NCBI RefSeq assembly: GCF_020010925.1
Contig: NZ_JAGJBZ010000001.1
Span: 992,001-1,056,000 of the forward strand
DNA: 64,000 nucleotides
Source: Streptomyces griseiscabiei
Lineage (GTDB): Bacteria; Actinomycetota; Actinomycetes; Streptomycetales; Streptomycetaceae
Direction of reading: 5' to 3'
Within the stretch, counting starts at the first letter, position 1. The number at the start of each line of letters is the position of its first letter. The notes under the pieces were generated by a model. The model worked only from the letters and a program-made list of their open reading frames with translations, was not told the DNA's origin and made no database searches. The position numbers and the translations under genes are program-made. Shown piece by piece: positions 9,001-16,670 of this stretch.

Positions 9001-10143
9001 GACGACACGGTCGTGGATCTGCTGAAGCGCGGCGGCGGGTACGGCATCCATGTCGTCGGCGGCATGCTGCGCTGGAACGACGTACGGATCGCGACGCAGT
9101 CGATGTTCGGGACACGGGTGGAGCTGCGGCTGAACGACCCGAGTGATTCGAGCGTGGACCGCAAGCTCTCCGAGACGCTGTCGCCCGACACCCCGGGCCG
9201 GGTGCTGACCGACGGCAAGCTGTTCGCGCAGGCGGCCCTCCCCCGGCTCGACGGACGGCCGGCGACGGGTGATCTCGGTCCGGCGCTGGAGGACGCGGCC
9301 CGGACGATACGGTCCACCTGGCACGGTGAACTGGCCGCGCCCGTAAGGGTGTTGCCGACCCGGCTGCCGTCCGCGCGGCTGCCGTCGGTGGTCGCCGAGC
9401 CGCACCGGGTGCCGATAGGGGTGGACCAGGACGCGCTGGCGCCCGCCCTGCTCGACCTGTTCGGCCAGGACCAGCATCTGCTGATCCTCGGCGACAACGA
9501 GTGCGGCAAGACGAACCTGCTGAAGCTGGTCGCGGCGCGGCTCGTGGAGCGGTACTCGGACGAGGAGCTGGTCTTCGGCGTCTTCGACCCCCGGCGCGGG
9601 CTGCGCGGAGTGATCCCGGAGCCGTACCGGGGCGGGTACGCGCACAACGCGAAGCTCGCGGCGGGGCTGGCGACGGGGATCGCCGGCGAGCTGGAGAAGC
9701 GGATGCCGGAGAGCGCCGACCCGGACGCGCTCACCGACGAGCCCGCGTTCGAGGGGCCGCGGATCGTGATCCTGGTCGACGACTACGACATCCTGACCAC
9801 CGCCGGACAGCAGCCGCTGTCGCCGTTCCTGCCGTACGTCTCGTCGGCGCAGGACATCGGGCTGCACTTCGTGATCACGCGCCGGGTCGCGGGCTCCTCC
9901 CGGGCGATGTACGAGCCGCTGCTGCAGACCCTGCGCGAGACCGGTACGGCGGCGCTGCTGATGACCGGTGAGCGGAGCGAGGGCCAGCTCTTCCCCGGTC
10001 TGTACGCCTCGGCGCAGCCGGCCGGGCGGGGCACGCTGGTCCGCCGGGGCCGCGCCCACCAGTTGATCCAGACGGCCCTCGACGGCGGCCTCGACGGCCG
10101 ACCCGGCAGTGGCCCCGACAGCGAGGAGGGCGACCGCCCGTGA
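6070..10143 (+). CDS. eccC: EccC-like FtsK/SpoIIIE secretion ATPase, three ATPase domains
   Basis: 1357 residues, the size of a fused EccCa-EccCb. Two transmembrane helices lie at about residues 38-85, then the linker DUF and three FtsK/SpoIIIE domains with P-loops GATGSGKS (499-506), GGPQSGKT (855-862) and GDNECGKT (1141-1148). Only domain 1 has a canonical Walker B (VVIDEF); domain 2 has LLIDGF and domain 3 ILVDDY, so the catalytic Glu is missing in both, as known for EccC where domains 2-3 regulate domain 1. It powers export of WXG100 substrates. GTG start; its stop overlaps the next gene by GTGA. Confidence 0.93.
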   Translation: MTQQVIHRPARSSRPLGAAGARTIEPPPNLPEGKAGTAATALLPMAGVMGSVVMMTVIRNSQFAALGAMVLVFALLGAVALFLSQRGKAQRTRRTQRERYLEYLEELREEFGAEERDRRALARVLNPPPEALYDLVRDPARLWERRRQDADFLRVRVGTGDVPVAHLAIGQNQGGVLTPPDPFMLNEARALLARYSVAGGCPITVPLDRAGNVSVVGDREGVLRVARALLVQVAVAHAPDDVAVALGVPGERLADWEWAKWLPHVLDAQEHDGPVAARRIAPGLPQLARHFRHELGRRASYAAEVRRGLADRKALRLASRMLVVSDEYGDTAVELPRPDTAVGLADMGVTVLHLLEEQVHEPDQVAVRITVRGDQVVVEDLRAPDPLATPEPLVAAAAHGTSDQVTAAGAEGLARLLAPLRLSAESAAEGTPVTGPVDFPGLLGIDDPAVLNLADLWAPRGEREFLRVPIGLTDRHEPVLLDLKESSELGMGPHGLCVGATGSGKSELLRTLVLALAATHSPEDLALVLVDYKGGATFAPFTGLPHVAGVITNLENQAGLVERVHSSLAGEVKRRQQVLKDAGNVADIGHYAALRATRRPDLEPLPHLFVVIDEFGELLTAKPDFIDLFLSIGRIGRSIGVHLLLSSQRIEGGKLKGLDTYLSYRLGLRTFSADESRTVLDTTDAFHLPPLPGFGYLKVDTSTYERFKAGYVSGAYRGPALTVEADDTPLAWTYPTYNTLGASGGGSGAGAAPEGPKATKRETGPTVMSVMVDQLASAARPVRRIWLPPLPDAITLDAAAGPVRVDERGLRLASGKAAEGPMRVPLGVLDDPAKQWQGHWVLDLTVAGGHAAVIGGPQSGKTTLLRTLALSLATTHTPAEVAIYGLDLVGGGLSALSGLPHVGGIAGRADRERAARTVAEVRTMLVEREELFREHGIDSVDQLRRLRAQGGLRELGSTDIVLLIDGFGALRDEFAELDDTVVDLLKRGGGYGIHVVGGMLRWNDVRIATQSMFGTRVELRLNDPSDSSVDRKLSETLSPDTPGRVLTDGKLFAQAALPRLDGRPATGDLGPALEDAARTIRSTWHGELAAPVRVLPTRLPSARLPSVVAEPHRVPIGVDQDALAPALLDLFGQDQHLLILGDNECGKTNLLKLVAARLVERYSDEELVFGVFDPRRGLRGVIPEPYRGGYAHNAKLAAGLATGIAGELEKRMPESADPDALTDEPAFEGPRIVILVDDYDILTTAGQQPLSPFLPYVSSAQDIGLHFVITRRVAGSSRAMYEPLLQTLRETGTAALLMTGERSEGQLFPGLYASAQPAGRGTLVRRGRAHQLIQTALDGGLDGRPGSGPDSEEGDRP

Positions 10144-11558
10144 CCAAGGACGTCATCGCCCTGACCCCGAGGATGCCCGATGTCTGGGCGCTCATGACGA
10201 GCCTGTACGCCGGAGGTTCGGAGCTGGATCTGTCGGCGGCGGCCGAGGGCGCGGTGGTCCAGTTGCACGGGCCCGGCGGGCGTCCGCTGGTGTCCGTGGA
10301 GTCGCCGGTGCTGGTGCAGGTGCCCGGTGAGGCGGAGCGGCTGCTCGGGCAGGCCATGGAGGCCCCGTTCTGGTGGACGGAGGCGCGGGCGTCCACGGCG
10401 GTGCCGGAGGCGGAGCGGCTCGCGGGGGTGGTGTGCGGGCGGCTCAACGCGCTGCTGGGCGGCTCGACCTGGCCGCCCGGGGCGGCGGGCACGAAGGTCG
10501 TCGATGTGTCGGCCGTGCCGTCGGCGGGGTCGGCGCAGCCCGCCGTGGACGTGGTGACCGAGAACGCGGCGGTCGTCCTCGTCGACCGGCCGGTGGTGGC
10601 GCTGACCAGCTGGCTCGCGGAGATCATGCGGACGGCGGTGGTGTCCCGGCGGTCGCTGCAGATCGTCACCCCGGCCGGGGTGCGGCTGACCCCGGCCGCC
10701 CGTGCGACGCTCGCGCGCGTCCCCAACCGGTGGGTGGTCCAGGACCCGGAGTGCGGGTACTACGACGGGGTGTCGGGGGCGGTGCTGCGCTGGCGGGACG
10801 GCGCGTTCACCCCCGCGCTCGCCGAGGACGGGACGGCGACGGTGGCCGGCGCGTTCACCCGCCCGACGGACGGGGACGCTCCCGGGCGGCAGCTGATCGT
10901 CGCCCTGCGGACCGTGCACAGGGCCGACGAGCGGCTGCTGCTCGGCGGGGCCCTGGAGGCGGCCTGGCGGGCGCTGACGGGTGCGGCGCCGGTGGGCTGG
11001 GGCACGGCGGAGCCGGTCAACCTCCCCTGGTCGCTGCGGCAGTTGACGGACCTGGCGCGGGAGCGGGCGCCCGAGCCCTCGCAGGTGGTCGTGGTGGGCG
11101 CCCCGGAGCGACCGGCCATGGCCACGGTCCGGGTGACCCGGACGACGAAGGGCGTGGAGGAGGACGCGGTCCTCACGCTCGGGTACGCGGCCGGTGAGGA
11201 GCCGCCGCTGGACCGGATCGAGGCGCTGGCCGACACCCTGGTGCGGGAGCACGGGCTGCGGACCATGCTGACCTCGGTGCGCGTGGCCCGCGCCGATCTG
11301 ACGACCGCGCCCCGGCTGGAGGGCCCGCCGCTCCCGTACGCCTTCACGCTCGGCCCGGAGGACGTCCACGCCATCGGCCTGGACCACGCCCGCCGGCCCC
11401 CGGTGGAGGTCCGCGCCCGCCACCTCGGCCCGGCGTCCCGTCCGGCCCTGCACTACCCCCTCGGGGACGGCGCGGACCCCGGGGCCTGGGCACGGCTGCA
11501 GCAGCTCACGGCCCATCTCAAGGGCGATCATTCCCGGCCAGTCACCCCTGCTCGGTGA
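10140..11558 (+). CDS. ESX-associated conserved protein (DUF6177-like)
   Basis: 472 residues, translationally coupled to eccC through a 4-nt GTGA overlap. No transmembrane helix or signal peptide is evident, so it is probably cytosolic. It reads as the conserved actinobacterial protein often found downstream of EccC (DUF6177 from memory), with no recognised catalytic motif. Landmarks are VLVDRPVVALTSWLAEIMRTA in the middle and a conserved C-terminal LEGPPLPYAFTLGPEDV. It is not EccE, which has two N-terminal membrane helices. Confidence 0.65.
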   Translation: MTKDVIALTPRMPDVWALMTSLYAGGSELDLSAAAEGAVVQLHGPGGRPLVSVESPVLVQVPGEAERLLGQAMEAPFWWTEARASTAVPEAERLAGVVCGRLNALLGGSTWPPGAAGTKVVDVSAVPSAGSAQPAVDVVTENAAVVLVDRPVVALTSWLAEIMRTAVVSRRSLQIVTPAGVRLTPAARATLARVPNRWVVQDPECGYYDGVSGAVLRWRDGAFTPALAEDGTATVAGAFTRPTDGDAPGRQLIVALRTVHRADERLLLGGALEAAWRALTGAAPVGWGTAEPVNLPWSLRQLTDLARERAPEPSQVVVVGAPERPAMATVRVTRTTKGVEEDAVLTLGYAAGEEPPLDRIEALADTLVREHGLRTMLTSVRVARADLTTAPRLEGPPLPYAFTLGPEDVHAIGLDHARRPPVEVRARHLGPASRPALHYPLGDGADPGAWARLQQLTAHLKGDHSRPVTPAR

Positions 11559-11565
11559 GGGTGAC
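11541..11565 (+). terminator. hairpin at the end of the ESX operon
   Basis: GTCACCC and GGGTGAC form a perfect 7-bp stem around an 11-nt loop that contains the stop codon of the last ESX gene. GTGAC-TCGC-GTCAC follows at 11561-11574, so the site could alternatively be an operator for the ABC importer. Confidence 0.4.
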
Positions 11566-11692
11566 TCGCGTCACTAACTCAACGACCAATACGAGCAGTA
11601 AGAGCTCTGACGGGTGAGGGATTTACCGGCCTGACCAGGGTCCCTAACCTCCCGGCAACAGCTGCCAGAAGGCACGCGCCAGGAGGAGAACC

Positions 11693-12847
11693 ATGGCCAG
11701 ATCCAGCCAGCCCAGCACCCGACGCATCGTCGTCACCGCGTGCGCCGCGACGCTCGCCCTCGGCAGCCTGGCCGCCTGCGGCGGCGGTGACGGCGACGCG
11801 CCGAAGGTGGCGGAGAACAAGATCGCGGCGGGCCAGGTGCCGGACTACTACCCGGCGGACTACGCGGACCTGATCGCGGCGGCGGAGAAGGAGGGCGGCA
11901 AGCTCACCGTCTACTCCAACCTCGGTGACGAGAACATGGCGCCGATCGTCCGGGACTTCAAGAAGAAGTACGACTTCATCAAGACGGTCTCCGTCAACGA
12001 GCTGGACAGCGACGAGCTGTTCCAGAAGACCCTCTCGGAGAACGCGGCCGGTTCCTCCCCGGCGGATGTGCTGATCTCCAGCGCGGCGACCGCGTGGTCG
12101 GACTTCTCGGCCCGCAAGGGCACGGTCCTCACGTACAAGTCGCCCGAGCTGGAGGAGCTGGGCGCGAGCGCGGAGCTGCTGCCGAGCGTGTACTCGCTGT
12201 CGCAGGACCCGATGACGATCGCGTACAACACGTCGCTGATGGAGACCCCGCCGACCACGCTGACGGACTTCGCGAAGATCGTGACGGGGGACGAGGCCAA
12301 GTTCAAGAACAAGGTGACGGTCCGCGACCCGGAGGGCTCGTTCGGCTTCACCGTCACGCGGGCGCTCACCGAGGGCAACCCGGAGGCGTGGGACGACCTG
12401 AAGAAGATCCTGCCGCTGACCCGCCCGGAGACCTCCTCCGGCACGCAGCTGGAGAAGATCGTCGCCGGTGAGTACACGGCCGGATTCCTGATCAGCGCGT
12501 CCCCCGCCTACCCGGTGGTCGAGGACAGCGCGGGTCTTGTGAAGATCGTCTTCCCGAAGGACGGCACGGTCGTGCTGCCGCGCGGCATGGGGATCGCCGC
12601 CGAAGCGCCGCACCCGGCGACCTCGAAGCTCTTCATGGACTTCGCCCTCTCCGAGGAGGGTCAGCGCGCGGTCGCCGAGGGCGGTCTGGCCTCGTACCGC
12701 GACGGGGTGAAGGGCGAGGGCCTGCACACCTACCAGGAGGTCGTGGACGCGGTCGGCGAGGAGAACATCATCCACGTCAAGTACGAGCCGGTCTCCAAGG
12801 ACGACTCCGCGGCCTGGCTGGAGCGCTTCGACGGACTCCGTAAGTAG
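11693..12847 (+). CDS. ABC importer substrate-binding lipoprotein (ferric/phosphonate type)
   Basis: 384 residues. A lipoprotein signal peptide ends LGSLAAC, with the lipidated Cys at 29. The mature protein begins its fold with GGKLTVYSNLGDENMAPIVRDF, characteristic of the family-1 iron(III)/2-aminoethylphosphonate/thiamine binding proteins. The C-terminal AWLERFDGLRK is typical. It should capture the ligand outside the membrane and deliver it to the permease encoded 50 bp downstream. Ferric iron or an organophosphonate are the leading substrates; the sequence does not decide. Start ATG has AGGAGGAG upstream. Confidence 0.85.
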   Translation: MARSSQPSTRRIVVTACAATLALGSLAACGGGDGDAPKVAENKIAAGQVPDYYPADYADLIAAAEKEGGKLTVYSNLGDENMAPIVRDFKKKYDFIKTVSVNELDSDELFQKTLSENAAGSSPADVLISSAATAWSDFSARKGTVLTYKSPELEELGASAELLPSVYSLSQDPMTIAYNTSLMETPPTTLTDFAKIVTGDEAKFKNKVTVRDPEGSFGFTVTRALTEGNPEAWDDLKKILPLTRPETSSGTQLEKIVAGEYTAGFLISASPAYPVVEDSAGLVKIVFPKDGTVVLPRGMGIAAEAPHPATSKLFMDFALSEEGQRAVAEGGLASYRDGVKGEGLHTYQEVVDAVGEENIIHVKYEPVSKDDSAAWLERFDGLRK

Positions 12848-12897
12848 CCGGACTCCGCAGGCAGGCAGCTTTCAAGGACCGATCGGAGTCAGCCCAG

Positions 12898-14670
12898 ATG
12901 TCAACCCTCACCCAGCCACCCCGCACACCCGCGGACGAGTCACCGGCGGAGACGTTCCGGCCCCCGCGCTACCGCCGCCCCTTCGGCATCGGACGGGACA
13001 CGGTCGTCCAGTACGGCGTCCTGGCGTTCCTCGCCGTCCTGGTGCTGGCCCCGATCGTCCCGACCCTCTACCAGAGCATCCGCAACCGCCCGCTCTACGA
13101 GGCGGGCGGGGCGTTCACCCTCAGCGGCTACACCGACCTCTTCACCAAGGCCGGCTTCGGTGAAGTCGCCCTGAACACCCTGCTGTTCGCCTCGCTGACC
13201 ACGGTCCTCAGTCTCGCGATCGCGATCCCGATGGCCATCGTGGTCGTCCGGACCAAACTGCCCGGCGGGCGGCTGATCGCCCTCGCCATGCAGTGGCCGT
13301 TCTTCATCTCGTCGCTGATCCTGGGCTTCGGCTGGATCATCATGTACGGCCCGGCCGGGTTCGTCAGCGTCAAGGTGCAGCAGCTCTTCGGCTCGGTGCC
13401 GTGGAACCTGTACTCGATCCCCGGCATGGCGCTCACGGAGGCCGTGGCGCTCGCCCCGATCGCGTACGTCTTCTGCGCCAACGCCCTGCGGCAGTCGGAC
13501 GCCTCGCTCGAATCGGCCGCGCAGGTCTGCGGGGCCGGTCCCTTCCGCATCCTCGCCCAGGTGATCGTGCCGCTGCTGCGCCCGCCGATCGTCTACAGCG
13601 CGATTCTCGTCTTCTCCGTGTCGATCGAGACGCTGAGCGTGCCGCTGCTGTACGGCCAGCCCGTCAGCATCGACGTCTTCTCGACTTTCCTGTACCACAA
13701 CGGACTTCAGTCGGTGGACCCCGACTACACGATGCTGGGCGCGGCCTCCACGGTCATCCTCGTCGTCACGCTGAGCCTGGTCGCCGTGCAGGCGAAGCTG
13801 CTGAAGGACGCGGCCCGGTTCGTGTCCGTGCGCGGCAAGGTGACCCGTCCGCGCAAGCTGGACCTGGGCTGGCTGAAGTGGGTCAGCATCGCGTGCATCT
13901 GGTTCTACGTGATCGTCGGCGCCCTGATCCCGATCGCGGGCCTGGTGATGCGGTCCTTCACGCTCGTGTTCACACCACTCCAGTCGCCGTTCAGGACGGT
14001 GACGACCAAGAACTACGAGATCGTCTTCGACTCCGACAACTATGTGCAGTCGCTGTACAACAGCATGATCGTGGCCGGGGTCGGCTCGGTCGTCGTGTCC
14101 GCGCTGGCCGTGTTCGCGGTGATGGTGGCCCGGCGGTCGACGTTCCGCTTCGGCCGGGCGGTGGAGTATCTGGCCCTGATCCCGCAGTCGCTGCCCGGCA
14201 TCATCATCGGTATCGGCTTCTTCTGGGCCTTCGCGCTCGCGCCCTTCGGCATGGGCTCGGTGCTCCAGGGCACGATCTACGCCGTCATCATCGCCTTCGG
14301 GATGCGGGCCCTGCCCAGTGCGTTCGGCTCGGTGGCGCCGGCGATCATGCAGATCGGCGGGGAGCTGGACAACGCGGCCCGGGTCTCCGGCGCCGACTGG
14401 CTGATGACCTTCTTCCGGGTTCTGCGGGCCCTGATCACACCGGCGTTCGCGGGCGCGCTGATCCTCACCTTCGTGATCATGCTCAAGGAGTACTCCCCGG
14501 CCGTCTTCCTCTCCTCGGCCGACAACAACATCCTCGGCACCACCATGCTCAGTCTCTGGACGCAGGGCAGGGCCGGATCCGTCGCCGCGCTGGCCACCCT
14601 CCAGATCGGCATCACCGCGGTCTTCGTCGCACTCGCGGGACTGCTCATGAAGGGAAAGCACCATGCCTGA
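12898..14670 (+). CDS. fused double permease of the ferric/phosphonate-type ABC importer
   Basis: 590 residues carrying two complete BPD-type permease units (about 50-310 and 330-590). Each has six transmembrane helices and an EAA-like loop; the first is SDASLESAAQVCGAGPFRIL and the second ELDNAARVSGADWLMTFFRV. A single polypeptide with both permease halves is the FbpB/SfuB/ThiP arrangement. It overlaps the ATPase gene by 8 nt, indicating coupled translation. Confidence 0.9.
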   Translation: MSTLTQPPRTPADESPAETFRPPRYRRPFGIGRDTVVQYGVLAFLAVLVLAPIVPTLYQSIRNRPLYEAGGAFTLSGYTDLFTKAGFGEVALNTLLFASLTTVLSLAIAIPMAIVVVRTKLPGGRLIALAMQWPFFISSLILGFGWIIMYGPAGFVSVKVQQLFGSVPWNLYSIPGMALTEAVALAPIAYVFCANALRQSDASLESAAQVCGAGPFRILAQVIVPLLRPPIVYSAILVFSVSIETLSVPLLYGQPVSIDVFSTFLYHNGLQSVDPDYTMLGAASTVILVVTLSLVAVQAKLLKDAARFVSVRGKVTRPRKLDLGWLKWVSIACIWFYVIVGALIPIAGLVMRSFTLVFTPLQSPFRTVTTKNYEIVFDSDNYVQSLYNSMIVAGVGSVVVSALAVFAVMVARRSTFRFGRAVEYLALIPQSLPGIIIGIGFFWAFALAPFGMGSVLQGTIYAVIIAFGMRALPSAFGSVAPAIMQIGGELDNAARVSGADWLMTFFRVLRALITPAFAGALILTFVIMLKEYSPAVFLSSADNNILGTTMLSLWTQGRAGSVAALATLQIGITAVFVALAGLLMKGKHHA

Positions 14671-15790
14671 GGTGACCGTCAAGAACCTCGCCAAGACCTT
14701 CGGCGACAACTCCGTCCTGCGGGACGTCACCTTCACCATCAAGGACGGCGAGTTCTTCACGCTGCTCGGCGCGAGCGGCTGCGGCAAGTCGACGACGCTG
14801 AACTGCATCGCGGGTCTGGAGCAGCCGACGGAGGGCTCGATCGCGGTGGGCGGCAGACCCTTCGTGGACGCGGGCGCGGGGGTCTTCCTTCCTCCCGAGG
14901 AGCGCAACCTCGGCATGGTCTTCCAGTCGTACGCTCTGTGGCCGCACATGACCATCGCGAAGAACCTGGCCCTCCCCCTCAACATCCGCAAGGTGCCCAA
15001 GGAGAAGCAGAAGACGCTGATCCACGACGCGCTGGACAAGGTGGGGCTGGCCGCGCTCAGCGGCCGCTACCCGCATCAGCTCTCCGGCGGCCAGCAGCAA
15101 CGCGTCGCGCTGGCACGGGCGTTGGTGTACTCGCCGAGTGTCCTGCTCCTCGACGAGCCGCTCTCCAACCTGGACGCGAAACTCCGCGAGCAGGCCCGCG
15201 CCTGGCTGAAGCGGCTCCAGGAGGAGCTGGGCATCACCACCGTCTACGTCACCCACGACCAGGACGAGGCGCTCGCGCTCAGCGACCGGATCGCCGTGAT
15301 GGAGGGCGGCAACATGATCCAGATCGGCACCCCGCACGAGATCTACGAGAAGCCCGCGGCACCGGCGGTGGCCGCGTTCGTCGGCCGCTGCAACTTCCTC
15401 ACCGGCAAGGTGGTGAGCGTGGACGGCACCCGGCACAGCGTGCTCCTCGACGCGAGCGGCGAGATCGTCCGGGTCGACAGCGAGGCACGCGTGCCGACCG
15501 GCGACTCCGTCACGGTCGCCGTCCGCCCCGAGCGCCTGGAGGTCGTCGCCTCCGCCGAGACCCCGGCGGGTGTGAACAGGCTCGACACCCAGGTCATCAC
15601 CAGCTCCTACGTCGGCTCCCGCTACGAGTACGACGTCCGCCTCGGGGACCAGGTGGTGCAGGTGCTCAGCGCGGGCGGCGGCCTCGCGGGCGAGGTGGCC
15701 CTGGTCTTCGATCCGGGGCACGCGCTGCTGTACGCGGACCGGGTCGAACTGCCGAAGGACCAGCGGGACCTGCTGACAGTGACGTCGTAG
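14663..15790 (+). CDS. ABC importer ATP-binding subunit with TOBE domain
   Basis: 375 residues. Walker A GASGCGKST, Q-loop FQSYALWPHM, signature LSGGQQQRVALARAL, Walker B VLLLDEPLSNLDA and the H-loop VTHDQDEA are all intact. The C-terminal part is a TOBE/OB regulatory domain (from about residue 245). It energises the double permease; the three genes 11693-15790 form one operon. MalK/FbpC-class length. Confidence 0.92.
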   Translation: MPEVTVKNLAKTFGDNSVLRDVTFTIKDGEFFTLLGASGCGKSTTLNCIAGLEQPTEGSIAVGGRPFVDAGAGVFLPPEERNLGMVFQSYALWPHMTIAKNLALPLNIRKVPKEKQKTLIHDALDKVGLAALSGRYPHQLSGGQQQRVALARALVYSPSVLLLDEPLSNLDAKLREQARAWLKRLQEELGITTVYVTHDQDEALALSDRIAVMEGGNMIQIGTPHEIYEKPAAPAVAAFVGRCNFLTGKVVSVDGTRHSVLLDASGEIVRVDSEARVPTGDSVTVAVRPERLEVVASAETPAGVNRLDTQVITSSYVGSRYEYDVRLGDQVVQVLSAGGGLAGEVALVFDPGHALLYADRVELPKDQRDLLTVTS

Positions 15791-15839
15791 CCCCGCACGT
15801 CGGAGCCCTGGACGTTGTAGCCCCAGACGTCGTGGCCCC
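15781..15839. repeat. four 15-bp degenerate tandem repeats over the stop codon of the ATPase gene
   Basis: Units near GACGTCGTAGCCCC start at 15781, 15796, 15811 and 15826. The first contains the stop codon of the ABC ATPase gene. Function unknown; likely slippage. Confidence 0.6.
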
Positions 15840-15845
15840 CTGGCC

Positions 15846-15882
15846 CCGCGCCTCGCTGCCCGGTTCCGGCAGCGGGGCGCGG
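15846..15882 (+). terminator. terminator-like hairpin after the ABC importer operon
   Basis: A 15-bp stem (15846-15860 with 15868-15882, one G-U pair) closes a 7-nt loop. It lies 55 bp after the importer operon and 60 bp before the next gene. No U-tract, as is usual in streptomycetes. Confidence 0.55.
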
Positions 15883-15941
15883 AGCATGGCTGCCTGTCGG
15901 CCCCGTTGTCTGCCCGGTCGTCATCGAGTGAAGCTGTGGCC

Positions 15942-16670
15942 ATGAGAATCGGCGCGTCGCTGCTCACGCTGTCCCTGCTCCCGTTGCTGGCCTGTATCTG
16001 GGTGTTCGCCGTGTGGCTGCCCGGGGACATGGACCGGTACGTGGAGTACGGGAGGGCCGAGCCGTGCGCCGGCGGGGCCCCGGCGGCGGAGTGGGAGGAC
16101 TGTCTGCGGACGGCCACCTTCACCGTCGACAGCACCAAGAACACGCGGAGCAGAAGCGGCGGTTACCGGGCGACGCTGTCCGGGGCACCCCACTGGAACG
16201 GCGTCGTGGAGTTCGGCGGCCCCGACCCGCTGCTGGAGCGGCTGCGGCCGGGTGACCGCGTCACCGGCACCGTCTGGCGCGGGGACGTCATGGCGCTCGG
16301 CCGGGGGGACGTGCGGCAGGGTACCTCCGAGGAACCTCGTGACGAGTACCAGATGACGGCCGCGATCGGCACGTTCGCGGGTCTGCTGGCGGCCCTGGGG
16401 TGCTGGCTCGGCGGGATGCGGCTGACCGGCCCCCGTGGTCACGAGCACCGCACCTGGGCCCGGTACGGCAGACCCCTGTTCTTCACGCTGCTCACCGTCT
16501 GCTGCGGGGTGGGGCTGCCGTTCGTCTGGCTCGGCCTCCCGTGGTGGCTGGTGCCCACCGTCGTCGTCCCCGTCATGGTGTACACGGCGTGGCAGCTCCA
16601 CCGGTACCGGCGGTCGCAGGCGGCACGGCAGCCGGTGCCGGTGGCGGTGGCGGTGCCGGTGGTGGAGTAG
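15942..16670 (+). CDS. integral membrane protein of unknown function
   Basis: 242 residues from ATG 15942 (GTG 15936 is an alternative; GAGTGAAG lies upstream). An N-terminal hydrophobic helix (LLTLSLLPLLACIWVFAVWL) is followed by about 110 extracytoplasmic residues with two Cys (EPCAGG, EDCLR). Three more helices follow in the C-terminal half. No family recognised. The last 98 bp overlap, convergently, the 3' end of the giant regulator gene. Confidence 0.7.
   Translation: MRIGASLLTLSLLPLLACIWVFAVWLPGDMDRYVEYGRAEPCAGGAPAAEWEDCLRTATFTVDSTKNTRSRSGGYRATLSGAPHWNGVVEFGGPDPLLERLRPGDRVTGTVWRGDVMALGRGDVRQGTSEEPRDEYQMTAAIGTFAGLLAALGCWLGGMRLTGPRGHEHRTWARYGRPLFFTLLTVCCGVGLPFVWLGLPWWLVPTVVVPVMVYTAWQLHRYRRSQAARQPVPVAVAVPVVE

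Noticed and set aside
5977..10059. 1360-residue open frame antisense to eccC
   Set aside because: High-GC shadow frame with low-complexity Arg/Gln/Gly composition; eccC on the other strand is unambiguous. The same holds for the 1515-residue frame opposite the ABC exporter (43703-48250) and others.
10140..11558. EccE
   Set aside because: No N-terminal transmembrane pair or EccE-like domain; a DUF6177-like assignment fits position and sequence better.
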